Positions 10,691 through 22,900 of a stretch of DNA of 64,000 nucleotides are shown here, in pieces. This DNA comes from Heliocidaris erythrogramma. Its lineage: Eukaryota; Echinodermata; Echinoidea; Camarodonta; Echinometridae. Within the stretch, counting starts at the first letter, position 1, and every line of letters starts with the position of its first letter. A program made the position numbers and the translations under genes. The stretch covers positions 27,644,705 through 27,708,704 of the forward strand of contig CM046867.1 in the NCBI GenBank assembly GCA_025617745.1, read 5' to 3'. A model generated the notes under the pieces. That model was not told where the DNA came from. It was given only the letters and a program-made list of their open reading frames with translations, and did no database searches.

Positions 10691-11807
10691 TGCATGTTGG
10701 ACTGATTTAAAGTTGATATTAATATTTATTTAATATTTAGTTCAGTTGTGAATGATTTGTGTCCTAGTACATGTATTTCAATATCTGTGTACATGGTCAA
10801 GGTGGTGTTATCTGAATTTGTTGGTGAAATTCAATCGTAAGTGATTGACGTATCAGTTATAGTTTATATGATGGAGAAATTGAGAAATTAATACCCATAT
10901 TTTTCCCTACTATGCTTCAAATCATTCTTTATACTGAAGTTTTCATGTAATGATGCTTAAGCGGACTATTTTTCATACGCTGTACATTCAGAGAATTTTC
11001 AGTAGATTGTAAATAAGACGCAGAAAGAGTGAGGAATTTAAAAACTTCTATATAAAAAAAAGGCTCAAAATGAGAGAAAATACCCTTGTAATTCAATTAT
11101 GTACATGTTTACATTGTATATATATTTTGCCTGTATGTAAAGAAAATGTGTTATGAACATCAAGTTGAATTGAAATTGGATTTAGATTTGGTCTCACTAC
11201 AAATTTCTTTTGTTTTGGGTCAGAAATAAATGTATCAAAAGAAATGTAAGTTTTGGTGTACTGTTATTTCTTTATTTTTAGATGGTGGTGAATTTCATGT
11301 AAACTTTTATGACTTTTCTTTTTAATTCATACTTTTTTTCAAACCGGGAAACTCCACTACCATTGCAAGTTGCTTTGAATATGGCTGCAAAATCAGAGAA
11401 ACAGGCCAGGAAAAGTTTGGGGAATAAAATTATTTGTATGAAGAATTTTCAGCCTACACTAGAATTGGTGTATCATGGTTTTCGCCAGAGTACCCGCATG
11501 ACCGTGCAGTAATTTTTCAATATCTCGTGGTTTGGAATACGCAAGTTAATATGCAAAGGATACATACAATTAATAACAATATTGAATGACTTTTCTTTCG
11601 TGGGACACAAGGGTATATCGCACTCGCTTTGAAAATATTTCACTCGTCGTGCTCATAGCTCGCGCGATATGCATGTACCCTTGTATCCCCACTCAAGGCC
11701 ATTCGATGTTATTTAAACACTGTTACACAAAAATTATGGACTTTCAAAAGATCATTGATATGAGCTACTAGTAATTTGGAATATATACTTTAAAAAACAC
11801 GGTTGCA
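10691..11807. other. intergenic; short inverted repeat near 11600
   Basis: No gene seen. Bases 11596-11690 contain a weak inverted pair (ACAAGGGTATATCGC and GCGATATGCATGTACCCTTG), a possible decayed small element. Confidence 0.4.
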
Positions 11808-12607
11808 TTAAAGGAGAATTAACACTAGAATATAAATGTACTTATGTTTAAAGGTGTAATATATTCTTAATCATTGACCTGTATCACTTTAGAAATAAAA
11901 TATCAGAAAAGGGTTTAAATCGAGACATTCTAGCTTATGGTATCATCTGCTGCTAACACTTTACATGGGGGCTGCCATTTTCTTGATGACACGGAGTTGT
12001 ACATGAACCATTGGAAACTGTTCCGGTCAGGAAGATATTTTTAATCCTCAAGCTAAATTGCTTCTCTTCATTATAAAAAAAATCCCTATATATGATGGAA
12101 AATAAATAACGGGTGTATACATATATTCTAAATTTTGAAATATATAGATTTCTTTTTAAATTATGTGGTTTTGCTAACTAGAAATCGATTTCTTAGGCTT
12201 GCCTGGCAGAGCAGAACATAATTTATACAACGTGCATTCTGACTTTTGAAGTCCATGATCTCAAAGCAGGTGAATGCATAGTCACTACTGACGCTCTGGA
12301 AAGTCGTCATCCATAAATTGGAATTAATTCACTTCGTCGCGTACTTCATAGTATCAAGAAAATAGATTTATATTTAGTAAAATCGTAATTTCAAAGAAAA
12401 ATAAAATACATTTTCTTCTTTAGAATATATGTATATATCCGTTAATATTTCAAATGGGATTTTTTATCACAAAGAAAGAATTTAGAAAATGGCAGCCCCC
12501 GGGTATCTCTAGCAGACGATAAATCTTGCTGACGTAGGACAAGAAGAAGGAATAAATTACATCTTTGAATATAAGCACATTTATATTTTCAGGTTAATTC
12601 CCCTTGA
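11808..12607. mobile_element. TTAA-flanked fold-back MITE, ~800 bp
   Basis: TTAA, then AGGAGAATTAACACTAG, AATATAAATGTACTTA on the left. The right end reads, in reverse complement, GGGGAATTAACCTGAA, AATATAAATGTGCTTA. The right-hand target is decayed to TTGA. Inner arms share GGGGGCTGCCATTTTC and GGCAGCCCCC. It is related to the element at 34436-35079. Confidence 0.75.
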
Positions 12608-12920
12608 ATATCAACTCATCCTAGAGTTCAGTATGGTACACACTAGTACATGTATTTTCAATAATTGCTTTACAAGTGATTCTTCCTACACAGACTGGTA
12701 TATGTTGATAAATTAACAGGTAAAAATAACACCGAAAGGGGAAGTCGATCCTGATATCAAGTTAGATTTAAAGGAAGCAGAAAAATTAAAGAAACAGATC
12801 AATGAAGGTTTGAACAAAATATAAGAAATAGAGAATTTTCTGTTTTTGTTGATTTTTGCTCAAACATTCTATGATCTGTTTTATTTTATCTTTCTGCTTC
12901 TTGTAAAACCAACTTGACAT

Positions 12921-13585
12921 CTGGGGAGCGTTTTGTCAGTGATTTTTACCGACAACTGTTATAAGCTATTATAAAACGGGTTCAAGAATGTAGCCATCCT
13001 GATTAGTGAAATAACACCACGTGACCGTGATAGTGATAAGTGATAACATACGGCAAGGAGGCTCTAAACCACTGATGAGCTGTGCATACGCGTACCTCTG
13101 GTGCGTGCAAACTTAAAACGCAATGAAATCGCGTAGTTTAATTGTAATTTTAGCGCAGGGATTACATGCGCGCACTGAAACACGCATGACTTTTGTTGGC
13201 TGTGCTTCTGTGATGTCATCCAGGAAAGCAAATGGCAGCCTCCATGACTGTGCGACTCTTGGCGTTTCTATGGGGTTCGTAACCATTTTTATAGACTTCA
13301 TAATCACATTGCCGACCCGTTTTATAAAACTATTAATACATGGTTGTGAGTTCGTGCGTTAGTGCGATCTGGCAACATGCAGGTTTTTATCGCGGTGTCA
13401 AACACACACTCGGCTTGCGCCTCGTGCGTATAGTACACCACGATAAAAACCTTTGTGTTGCCAGATCGCACCAACGCACTCCCAACCATGTATTAATAGT
13501 ATACTGAAATCCTTGCATCTGATTGGCTGAGAGCACATTTGTCAGTAAAAATCACTGACAAAACGCTTGATGAAATGCTCCCCAG
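12921..13585. mobile_element. expanded copy of the GGGGAGCG fold-back MITE
   Basis: The termini (CTGGGGAGCGTTTTGTCAGT and its complement ending CTCCCCAG) match the short fold-back family at 22213, 27561, 38463 and 57384. Here the centre is expanded to about 665 bp. The inner sequence is itself inverted-repeat rich. Confidence 0.7.
13329..13501. repeat. 173-bp hairpin nested in the expanded MITE
   Basis: ACTATTAATACATGGTTG at the left faces CAACCATGTATTAATAGT at the right. The stem continues through GTGCGATCTGGCAACA and TTTTTATCG. It could form a long cruciform. Confidence 0.8.
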
Positions 13586-15329
13586 GGTGGACTTTTCCTT
13601 TCCGAAGAGTAAACGTGTTTGGTCACACACACACAAATGTTTATTTCTGTCAAAAAGGAATACCCTTTGCCACAGAAAAAAACAGAAAATCAAAATTTTA
13701 GAGAGTTAATTCCTTTTATTTCATTGTTGAAGAGATACATGTACAATGTATTATATACACAGCAATGATTTCATTGTTTTTAGTTTTCATTACAGTAACC
13801 TGTACATGCAAGTCCTAAATCACCGGTTCAACTTTATATAAATAAAGAAGTTCTTTACATAAAGAAGTGTACAAAAAAATCACAAAGCACAATCTTTCAT
13901 CATTCATAATCTTCCAATATATACCATACATGTATAGCTTAAAAGACAAGACATCTTATAATGGGTGCATTCTCTCATAAATCAATTCTCCACTATTTAC
14001 TCCAATCTGCCATCTGTAGGGGGGAATGTACTCTAATCAAAAAAGAAAAAAATAATATAACAAAGTTGTGAGCAAAGCACCCGATTATCACATTTTTACA
14101 TTGTTTAAATGCATTCTTTTTATTTATAGAATGGTACAATAGCATTCAACACATGTATCTATCTTGCACTCATTTGATAAACCATAAGTGTGAAAGTAGA
14201 AAGCTGAAACCAAACGGTATAGGCCGAGGTCTAACAAAACAATAAAATACCTTGTCTAGCTCTGATTTGGCTGTTATGAAAAAGAAAACTTGAGCCTATA
14301 AATCCTTATATATTTTTGAATCTTAACAAAGGAAAGGGTCTGTAAGAATAAATCTTGCTTCAAGAATTAATATTGACAATTTTGTCCTCTTCAGGACATA
14401 CATATGGAAATAAACCTTATCAATACAATTTATTTACATCTATAAAATAAATTCAAACAATTAAAATCCCAATGAATGTAATTAGTGAATTGTTAAGCAT
14501 GAATTTGACAATAGTAACTGGGAGGACCCAGATTCAAAAGCATTACCAAGTCCCTCAGAGAGGACTTAAAGCTTTTGGTCACCTAGTTGCTTACTTACAT
14601 GCACACGCTTTCATAGCCATCGGGTAAAAAAACATGAAACCATCAAAATGTTATGGCTGCTGGTCAGCCATTTCAAACTGTAATTTCTCAGTTCATTCTC
14701 ACTTGTGATTCACTACTTTATTATTAAAAGAAATCTTAAGGTTATACACTGTATATAAAAGTTATACAGTAACCCGCAGTGTGGTCATCTTCACACAGTG
14801 AAGCAACACTACGTTACAGAAGAAGAAATCACCCTACATGCTATTTATCAGTTTAAGCAGTATGATTCGTTTACAGTCACACAAATCCTACAATGTAGTC
14901 ACTTGTAGTTCCATCTACATCATTTAGTTGTCAGTAGTGTTATCAATTTTCTTAAAATGTAATGACCATGGACAGTTAATATACACATGATACATGAGAA
15001 AATACACAGAATAAGAACTGAATTTTCTCAATATTCATGATCAAATAGCCACCCGCTAGGACTGTTTAGCACACAGCATCACACACAGACACTCATACTG
15101 AACAATATTCTCCATTTTCTGAAATAAGTTCAACTTGCATAACTAGTTTAGGCAATAATCTTGAAATGGATGTAATGGATTAATACGTGCTTTACTACTG
15201 TGGCAGAAAACATAACGGGGCTTGATTATTCAATTTCATAACCAAAGTTATGAATGACCTTGCATTAAATGGAAGGTTGATGCTGGGAAAGGTGAAAATA
15301 ATAAGGATTGCTTTTCAAATGTCCTAATA
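13586..15329. other. non-coding; possible distal 3' end for minus-strand transcript
   Basis: No coding exon is visible on either strand. A minus-strand AATAAA (plus-strand TTTATT 13715-13720) could end a very long TMEM165 3' UTR, but nothing proves it. Confidence 0.3.
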
Positions 15330-15485
15330 CAGTGAAACCTGTCTATAAAGACCACTCAAGGGAGACAAGAAAAGCGGTCTTTATGAGCAGGTTCCTCTAA
15401 TACATGTTTCAATGAGAAATGTTTTTCAAGGGAAACCAAAATTGTGGTCTTTATAGACAGGTGGTCGCTAAAGCAGGTTTGACTG
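15330..15485. mobile_element. TA-flanked pogo/Tigger-like MITE
   Basis: The ends CAGTGAAACCTGTCTATAAA and (reverse) CAGTCAAACCTGC lie between TA dinucleotides. TA targets and CAGT(G/T)(G/A)AACCT termini are typical of pogo/Tigger non-autonomous elements. No transposase. Confidence 0.6.
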
Positions 15486-15544
15486 TATGTGAAATATGTC
15501 AAGGAATGGCTGAAGTGTTCGGGCCGAACATTGATGCCAAGTGT

Positions 15545-15716
15545 GTGGGTAATCCCATATACCCATTTCTGTGTGCAGTGCATGTGCTTTTCAGCGAGAC
15601 TGGGTCAATATCTTATCATTTTGATGGTTCCAAAGTATACACCAATTCTTTTGTAGACATGATAAACCTTTCCAAATTGCTTTGAGACAATGACCTGAAC
15701 TCAACTTTATCTTTAA
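15545..15716 (+). repeat. dispersed ~170-bp repeat, copy 1
   Basis: It shares ATTTCTGTGTGCAGTGCATG, CTTATCATTTTGATG and GAACTCAACTTTATCTTTAA, in the same order and orientation, with 22509-22688. Family unknown. Confidence 0.7.
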
Positions 15717-16439
15717 ATTAACACATGTGCTTACATTGCATATAAACAGGGAAATGTATGTTACTATTCTGTATGTACAGTATGTACAATATAGTTTCAG
15801 CTTTCTTCTTTCTTGCTACACAATAAACAGGTAAATATTCAATGTTGGTTAATTTGTGCGTTTCGTTGTTTACATCAATGCCCAGATTTAACCTGGAAAA
15901 TATGCATAACATAAAAAAATCACTTTACAGAAAAGAAAATGCCGCATTTTCATTTGTAACATAACCATAAAATGGAAGGATAATGCTGTTTTCAATACCA
16001 TTTACGGCTATGCATCACGTTGTACTTAATTTTTTTTAAAACTATAAACAAGGTGTTTTGCTTTAAAAACAAATCAAATGTCATGTTCCGATGTTGCAGG
16101 AGTGGTGTTGGAATCGACGAGAACAGCAATTACAAAATGACAACTGACAATTTCTTAGAACTCTGGACTAAGGAATAATCAATTATTAGAATGTGTCTTT
16201 TGATACTCAAAACTGTTTTCAAAGTATTGAAAATGTTATTACCAAAAAATAAAACACTCCAATTAAAAGTCATCTGAAGCATCAGAGCTGAATTTGGTTT
16301 CTAGCTCTCTATGTTCTGTTTGCACATAAGCTTGATGTCAACTTTATCATTCATAATTTCATTTCATGGATCATGGACTTCATACACATATAAAAATGTT
16401 CTCACATATGTTCTCACATGACTAATACGTATATTACGT

Positions 16440-16740
16440 AGCAATGTTGTGCTCTTGTGGATACGTCTATTGGTTTGCGGTTCAAGTCCCAGCTGCGACA
16501 AAAATGTCCTTTGGCAGGGCATTCATCTACATTTGCCACTCTCAACCCAGGTGTAGTAAATGGGTACTACAATGTAGCAGGAAGCAATACCTTGAATGCA
16601 TTTACATGTAGCAAAATAGGGCAGCTTGGCTACAGCAAGGGTACTACAATGTAGTAGTATTTTGTAGATGCCTCGAGCATTCTTGAGGGATGGATATGTG
16701 CGCAACATATATGTAATTATCATTATCATCATCGTTAACC
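16440..16740 (+). mobile_element. tRNA-derived SINE, plus strand
   Basis: A B-box-like GGTTCAAGTCCCAGC follows a tRNA-like head. The body is GGGCATTCATCTACATTTGC, CCCAGGTGTAGTAAATGGGT, and the 3' tail is simple-sequence (ATTATCATTATCATC). The body matches the reverse complement of the SINE at 56225-57060. An internal GGGTACTACAATGTAG is duplicated. Confidence 0.75.
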
Positions 16741-18520
16741 TAGAACAGCGTTTACACAAGGTGAAATATATAATGTGCAATACAGCTCACTATGTGCTGT
16801 AAACCCGGTTTCAAATTTGTACAGCACTACTTCATTAATAATCACATTTTTCTCAATTTTAAGCCAACCCTAAAATCCACCTTGCAACGTTGCAGACTCG
16901 AGACTCCATCATACACTATCAAAGGTGAGGACTTCTACTAAAAATACATTCATAAATATTTTTAATACATCATATCATGTAAAAATAGAATATCTACATA
17001 CATGTATTTCCATTTCAAAAGTGTTACAGATGAATGCATCTGATGATTATCACAATAAATCTTCCTTTCCTGTACAGCCAGAAATCGGTGACATGAGCAA
17101 GCAATCCCAAAATCCCCATAAAAGCATGGAATAGCGCAGCATCTGTCTGCACATACCTCCTTAAAGGTACTTCATCCCTTTTGCAGACTTACACAAAATT
17201 CTGCAAAAATGGTGCACAGGTTTAGTAGACATCCTGTAGATACTGCCTATGAATTTGATGGTCACAAGTTCTGTAAGAAATGAAAAATCTTGCTTTTGTC
17301 GCAGAGGGAGCTAGTAGGCCTACATGTACTAGTAACGGTCAAAAAGTAATTTTTAAAAATGAAACAATTTTTTTGTTGTTGATAAAAATAAAGTGTTACC
17401 AAATTGTTATTTCTTTACTTAAAAACACATTATAACCCTGTGCATATCCGCACAAGTTTTCCAATTATAATTCTTTTGTAGTTTATCTCATACTCACACA
17501 ACTTCAAAATTTAGGGCTGTAAAAGGGATAAAGTACCGTTAAGAAGTTGTATAATCTAACAAACCATACATCAGATCAATGCTCTACTTTATAATTAATA
17601 CACTTGTATTGCCAAAGAGGGTTTGGTATCAAACCAAGGAGCTTTGAAAGCTGGAGTCCCAACTGGCGACAAATTATCTCAAGCAGCTACCCCTTTCTAA
17701 GGATGCACAAAAGAATCTACAGGTGCGCTGTTGCCTTTGATGTCCGATGTTCGGTGCCGCCAACTTCATGGGAAAGCTGGGGTAGTGATTTATGTTACAA
17801 ATGAAATTTGGAGAATATTTCACTTTTTCTTTGAATAAACGAAGTGAAATTTTAACATATGATAAAATATAAATACAAAAGCCTAATTGAGTCCGGTAAT
17901 TTGGCTATGTTGCACGATAGTAGTTTCAATTTGTGGAAAAAAATAAAATTTTACAATCCTAAAATCCACAATTTGACACTCTTCCGATTACTCCCTGCCA
18001 ACGAAAATAAAAATTGCAATTGTTAAAGTACAGTTAATTATGATGTTTTATGTCAGATTAGTGCCCACACATGCCCAGTCGCGCAATTTTGATTCATGGA
18101 TCAGGACATTTTTTTCGCTTGCCCCCAGTAAAGGAGAGCATTGTGAACTGCTCACATTATCAGACTAGTGATAGCGAAAAGTATTTATCATTACAAAAGC
18201 ATATTTCCCTTTGAAAATGGCCCGTAAGTTTGCAGCCAGGCAGGAATCTTTTGTCTTCTTATGTGCAAGGAAGATCCAGTTAAGCACGTGCCTGACATAT
18301 TTTTTCCTGGCGGCGTCGAACATGGTTCAAAGGGAATGAGCTACATGTGACTGCAGCTCTTGAAGCTCCTTGGTCAAACATCATTCTAGTGAGAAAGAAA
18401 TACACTGTCTTTATACCAGAAAAGGAGACAAGACAATTATGGCTAATGTCACACAGCATACCATATATATGAATCATTGTAACAAACTTAGAAGAAGGCT
18501 CAGCCTTTCTTTTACCAGTA
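16741..18520. other. non-coding sequence, nothing recognised
   Basis: AT-rich. No exon is supported by splice sites and homology. It may be part of the TMEM165 3' UTR or intergenic. Confidence 0.4.
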
Positions 18521-18694
18521 CAGCGGAACCTCGTTATAATGAACACTGTTATAACAAACTCTTGTTATAACAAAGTAATTTTCCTAGTCCCACTCCTATA
18601 TATTTTATGGTGTTTTAGTCTTGATACAACAAGGTTCAATATAACAAGGAAATTTCCTTGGTCCAAAGGAGTTTGTTATAACGAGGTTCTCTTG
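18521..18694. mobile_element. TA-flanked pogo-like MITE
   Basis: CAGCGGAACCTCGTTATAA at the left; the reverse complement of the right end reads CAAGAGAACCTCGTTATAAC. TA sits on both sides. The interior repeats GTTATAACAAA-type palindromes. These termini resemble the pogo/Tigger superfamily. Confidence 0.8.
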
Positions 18695-19880
18695 TATACC
18701 CAAATCTATAAGCTTGAAACTTGCAATTTTTTTTTCTTCACACATTCAAAGCAAGATTTAAAAAAGAGAAGAAATCATAAAAAGCTAAGGGAAAGACTTT
18801 CAAATACAAGAAATATCATGTGTAATGCCTGTTAGTTTCCGACAGTTTGATGTTTACACTCATGGAAACAATTTGACAATGAAGGCCAAATTCAGGGAAT
18901 GCTTTTCAATATCACTAAAATTATTTACCTCTATGTACGGAGCAAAATTTGACATATTGTTCTATGCCACAGGAATTCACTGCAGCACTTATCAGGGAAG
19001 AAATATCATTGATTCACTGTAAAAGGAGTGTGTTTTGAGATCTTGTGAATACATAGTTTTCTGATTAATCAATAAATTACATAGACTACAATGATTTACA
19101 TAGTCATACAATTTAAATTGGCATAGATGAATGTAGTCAACATGCAATCATTACAAAATTTTGAACCATTATTTAATAGTATCATACTGATACTTAATCT
19201 TACCTAGTAATCCCTAGTATATTTTAAATTAACCCTCGTAGTCCAACCCGTTGGCACATAATAAACTATTGAATGCACTGCAGCCATTTTCTTCCCGGAA
19301 GAAGCAGTTTATTGCATAATACATTGCATGGGTTTCAGATAAATGGAGATGGATAAAATTTTCCATGGTGATACACTCTCTTTTCAAACAGACATTATTG
19401 AGCAAGATCCAATGCTCTTGCTTTCCATGGCAAGTGGAATCGTTGGGGCAGCTTCTGGCAAATCAGAAGGTAACAGGGAATGGGATTTCAGGTTGTTAAG
19501 GAGCTGAGGGGTTAACAAATGATCTATGTCTTCTGGCAATCAGAGAGGGCAATGTCATGAGAAGCATCTTTAATAGGCTAATGGTTTATGTAGACTTGAT
19601 GGACGAATTCTTATCCAAAACGATCTGCCACCAGTAAATATACTTTCTCTAATTAAAAAAAAACAAAACTTTATTTTCATATGCTTCACATATCTAAAAA
19701 TATCTCACTTCGGGATAAGTAATAAGAATGATTTAAACACTATCTGTTTGATAATAAAAGAAAGAAAAGAAACACAGACCTGTCTGTACCAATTGCTCTG
19801 CCAGCTTTGGATGCTAGGCAGGTTGCATTAGTCAACTAAATAATAAATGTTTTAGCTTTTCGAAAGGTACTGAAGGCTAC
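18695..19880 (-). other. TMEM165 3' UTR / downstream
   Basis: Directly follows the TMEM165 stop on the minus strand. A minus-strand AATAAA lies at 19675-19670 (about 200 bases after the stop), a plausible polyadenylation signal. No other gene seen. Confidence 0.5.
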
Positions 19881-19954
19881 TCATGAGTCGTCTGGTGAGA
19901 AGAAGAGAGCTGACAAAGCAAACACTAAGAACACCACTCCACCAGTTAGTGTAA
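19881..19954 (-). CDS. TMEM165: TMEM165 exon 7 (last)
   Basis: Acceptor ccctcacag. It completes a split Val codon and encodes TLTGGVVFLVFALSALFFSP, then DDS and TGA. This matches the final membrane helix and short lumenal/cytosolic tail of the family. Confidence 0.93.
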
Positions 19955-22900
19955 CTGTGAGGGAAAAAGAGACAACAGGCATGGGATAAAAATAATGTTA
20001 TAAAAATTTAAGCGAAATACAGTAATAGTTGGAATAAGAAGCAAAGATTGTTGTGAAAATTAAGCTAAACAAGGAGATGAAAAATATGAACAAAAGATTA
20101 TACGGGCATAAGAGAACCTAAATAATTCCACCCCCTCAAAAAAAAAGTAATTGACAAATAAGAGAGTCCCTTTCCTAATCACATTCCATTAAATAATTCT
20201 TGAAATAATACCACATCGATAATAATTATAACAAAAACTGAAGTCAGCTGAAGGAATGAGAAACATTAAGCACCATTACAAGAATTACAGCAATCATTTC
20301 CTAGGGCTATAAAAATCTCACATTACACAAATTTTAATGACAGGAAAAGAACCGGATACATGGCATTTAGCCATCTGTTAACCAATGAATTAAAAAAAAA
20401 AGTTATATGTCTGATAACCTTTACCATGAAAACATGTTTAATATTTTGTGACTGCACTGTAATCATAATACTGACCTGTTCTACATGTAGCTTTCATCCT
20501 ACCACCTATCACAGGAGGCATGCCCTAAAGAACCATCTAATGTTACCTGAGGCTGTAATACTGACCTGTTCTAGCTGATATCCTCTGTGCTATCATCCGA
20601 CCACCAATCACTGCTAAACCTGTACAGAATGCATGCCCTAAGGTACCGCCTAACGTTACGCCAAGAACATTCTGGAAAGATTTTTTTTTAAATAAATAAA
20701 TTTATAAAGACAAGATAATTTATAACACATCTCTAAACATACAATCCATTTACTGTATGTCAAAGAAAGACTAAGAATGCATGTTCTGGCTAGTGATAAC
20801 CGAGTTCAATTAGAGAAGGATATTATACATCAATAACACAGTGCTGTGCACAATTCTCGCTACCCCAAATACGCAATTTCGCCAACAGATGGCGTTTGTC
20901 ATGCAAACCACGCATGCGCAGTGCTGACAATATCACGATTGGGTCGACAAGTGTTTGTCTTTTTGCATTGAAAATGTACACAGGTATTACAAAAAACCTC
21001 GAGTTTGAGTTTAACCAACATGTTTGAAAAGATACCATCATGATTTATTGAGACAATTGGTTGCAAAATTTGAGTGGTTTATGTCATGCGATCCAAAAAT
21101 TAAGCATTTCAGCACTCATTTTATTCATAAGCCGTAGTATTTCAATACGGACCGGAAGTGAAGTTAACGAAGATGTGGACCATTTCCACGCATAATATTG
21201 CCCTCTACGTCGAAAATTGCATATTTGAGGTAGCAAGAATTAGACTACAGGTATATCAAAGAATAGCGGTATATCAAAGAATAGCACACAATCATATTTG
21301 TTTATTATTATACATCTTACAAAATGTGCAGGTATGCGTCCACCTGAGTAAGCTTGATGACTTGCATTTAATAATAAAGACTTCAAAGCTTTAAGCAGCT
21401 TCACCGCCAATTATTTGTTTTCCAATCTGTGTTGATAAAATATGAACCTCAATGCAAGGGATGAAATCTATTCAAATACAAATATGAGGTCAACACACTT
21501 TTGGAGGGTGGACTAATATTTTTTATATTTCTAGCCGTGTCAATCAGCTATATAATGATGCGATTTCACGATGCATTCAACTTGTCAATAACAATTAATC
21601 AAATATCACTAAATATTACGCAACTCATTCTGTTCAATGTCACCAGGACGCATGTTGTAATACGAGAGATCAATGACAGATAACATGACAATATTTATCA
21701 AAATAAATGTTAAAAGGTCAAGTGATACATCTACAAAGTGTGGATGCAAATACCCACTCAATGATAACAGACAATGCATGTTTATAAATTTTTACGTTAT
21801 CTCACTTTTCTGTCTTTTCTTTATTTTTTAATTTGATAGCAAAGATTACTTTGACTGAAGCTCAAAGCACATCAGCAGTGAGTAATGACTCATAAAACAC
21901 ATAACTGTAGACCCTATGTAAATGTTATTTGGTACCGGTATTTGTTTCAATACCTGTACGTAGTTAGGCGATAATTTTGCTCCCCTTCAAATACTCTACA
22001 TAATATACATTGATCATTTTCCTACTAAATTAGGCTATTCACTTCATCCTTGTAGATTTTATCATACATTTTTGCCTAAAAAAAAAGAGAAACCATTAAA
22101 AAATATCAAGCTTTTTTAATCTGCTGGCGAATCATTTAAGATTCATCCAAACATTATTTTTCTCACTTGAAAAAGAAAATGGGAGAGAGAACTATTCTTA
22201 ACCCGTTGACTACTGGGGAGCGTTTCATCAATTGTCTTGTCTTGACAAATTTGCTTTCAGCCAATCAGATGCAAGGATTTCAGTAGCTTATAACAGTTGT
22301 CGGTAAAAAAATCACTGACAAAACTCTTGATGAAACGCTCCCCTGAATCCTCTCATTCCCATAGAATGAAAGAAAAGGTTGAGTTTTGTGAAAGGTGAAC
22401 AATAATTTGTGAGCTTTCTCATTCCTGTTATATGACGGTTTGGAAGCAGACCATGGTAGAAATACCCCTTAAAAAGGATAGCTCCTCAAATGCTCTCCTA
22501 TTCGAAATATGTGTGTGTGCAGTCCCATAGCCATTTCTGTGTGCAGTGCATGTGCTTTTTAGTGAGATTGGGTCAATTTCTTATCATTTTGATGATTCCA
22601 AAACCTCACAGTATCCACCAATTCTTATGTAGACAGTAATCTATCGCAATTTAATCACATGACCAGAACTCAACTTTATCTTTAATGCAGGGTCTACCCG
22701 GTCCCCATATAGGCAATGTAATGTAGGCATGCTTGTAAAGTAACCCCCACCCAGCCCCCTCCCCCTCCCCCCTTTCAGTGTAACAGAAAACTGAAGGATC
22801 AAAATGTCAAGTTGTCAAGTATTCTGAAAGTGTGATAGCTTCAAATAAGATTACCTTCAAAAACATTACATTATATCTGTTGAATCAGTTTAGAACTAAA

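Noticed and set aside
20464-20551. Mutually exclusive alternative exon of TMEM165
   Set aside because: The frame hits a stop with either acceptor and about 20 bases of conserved helix are missing.
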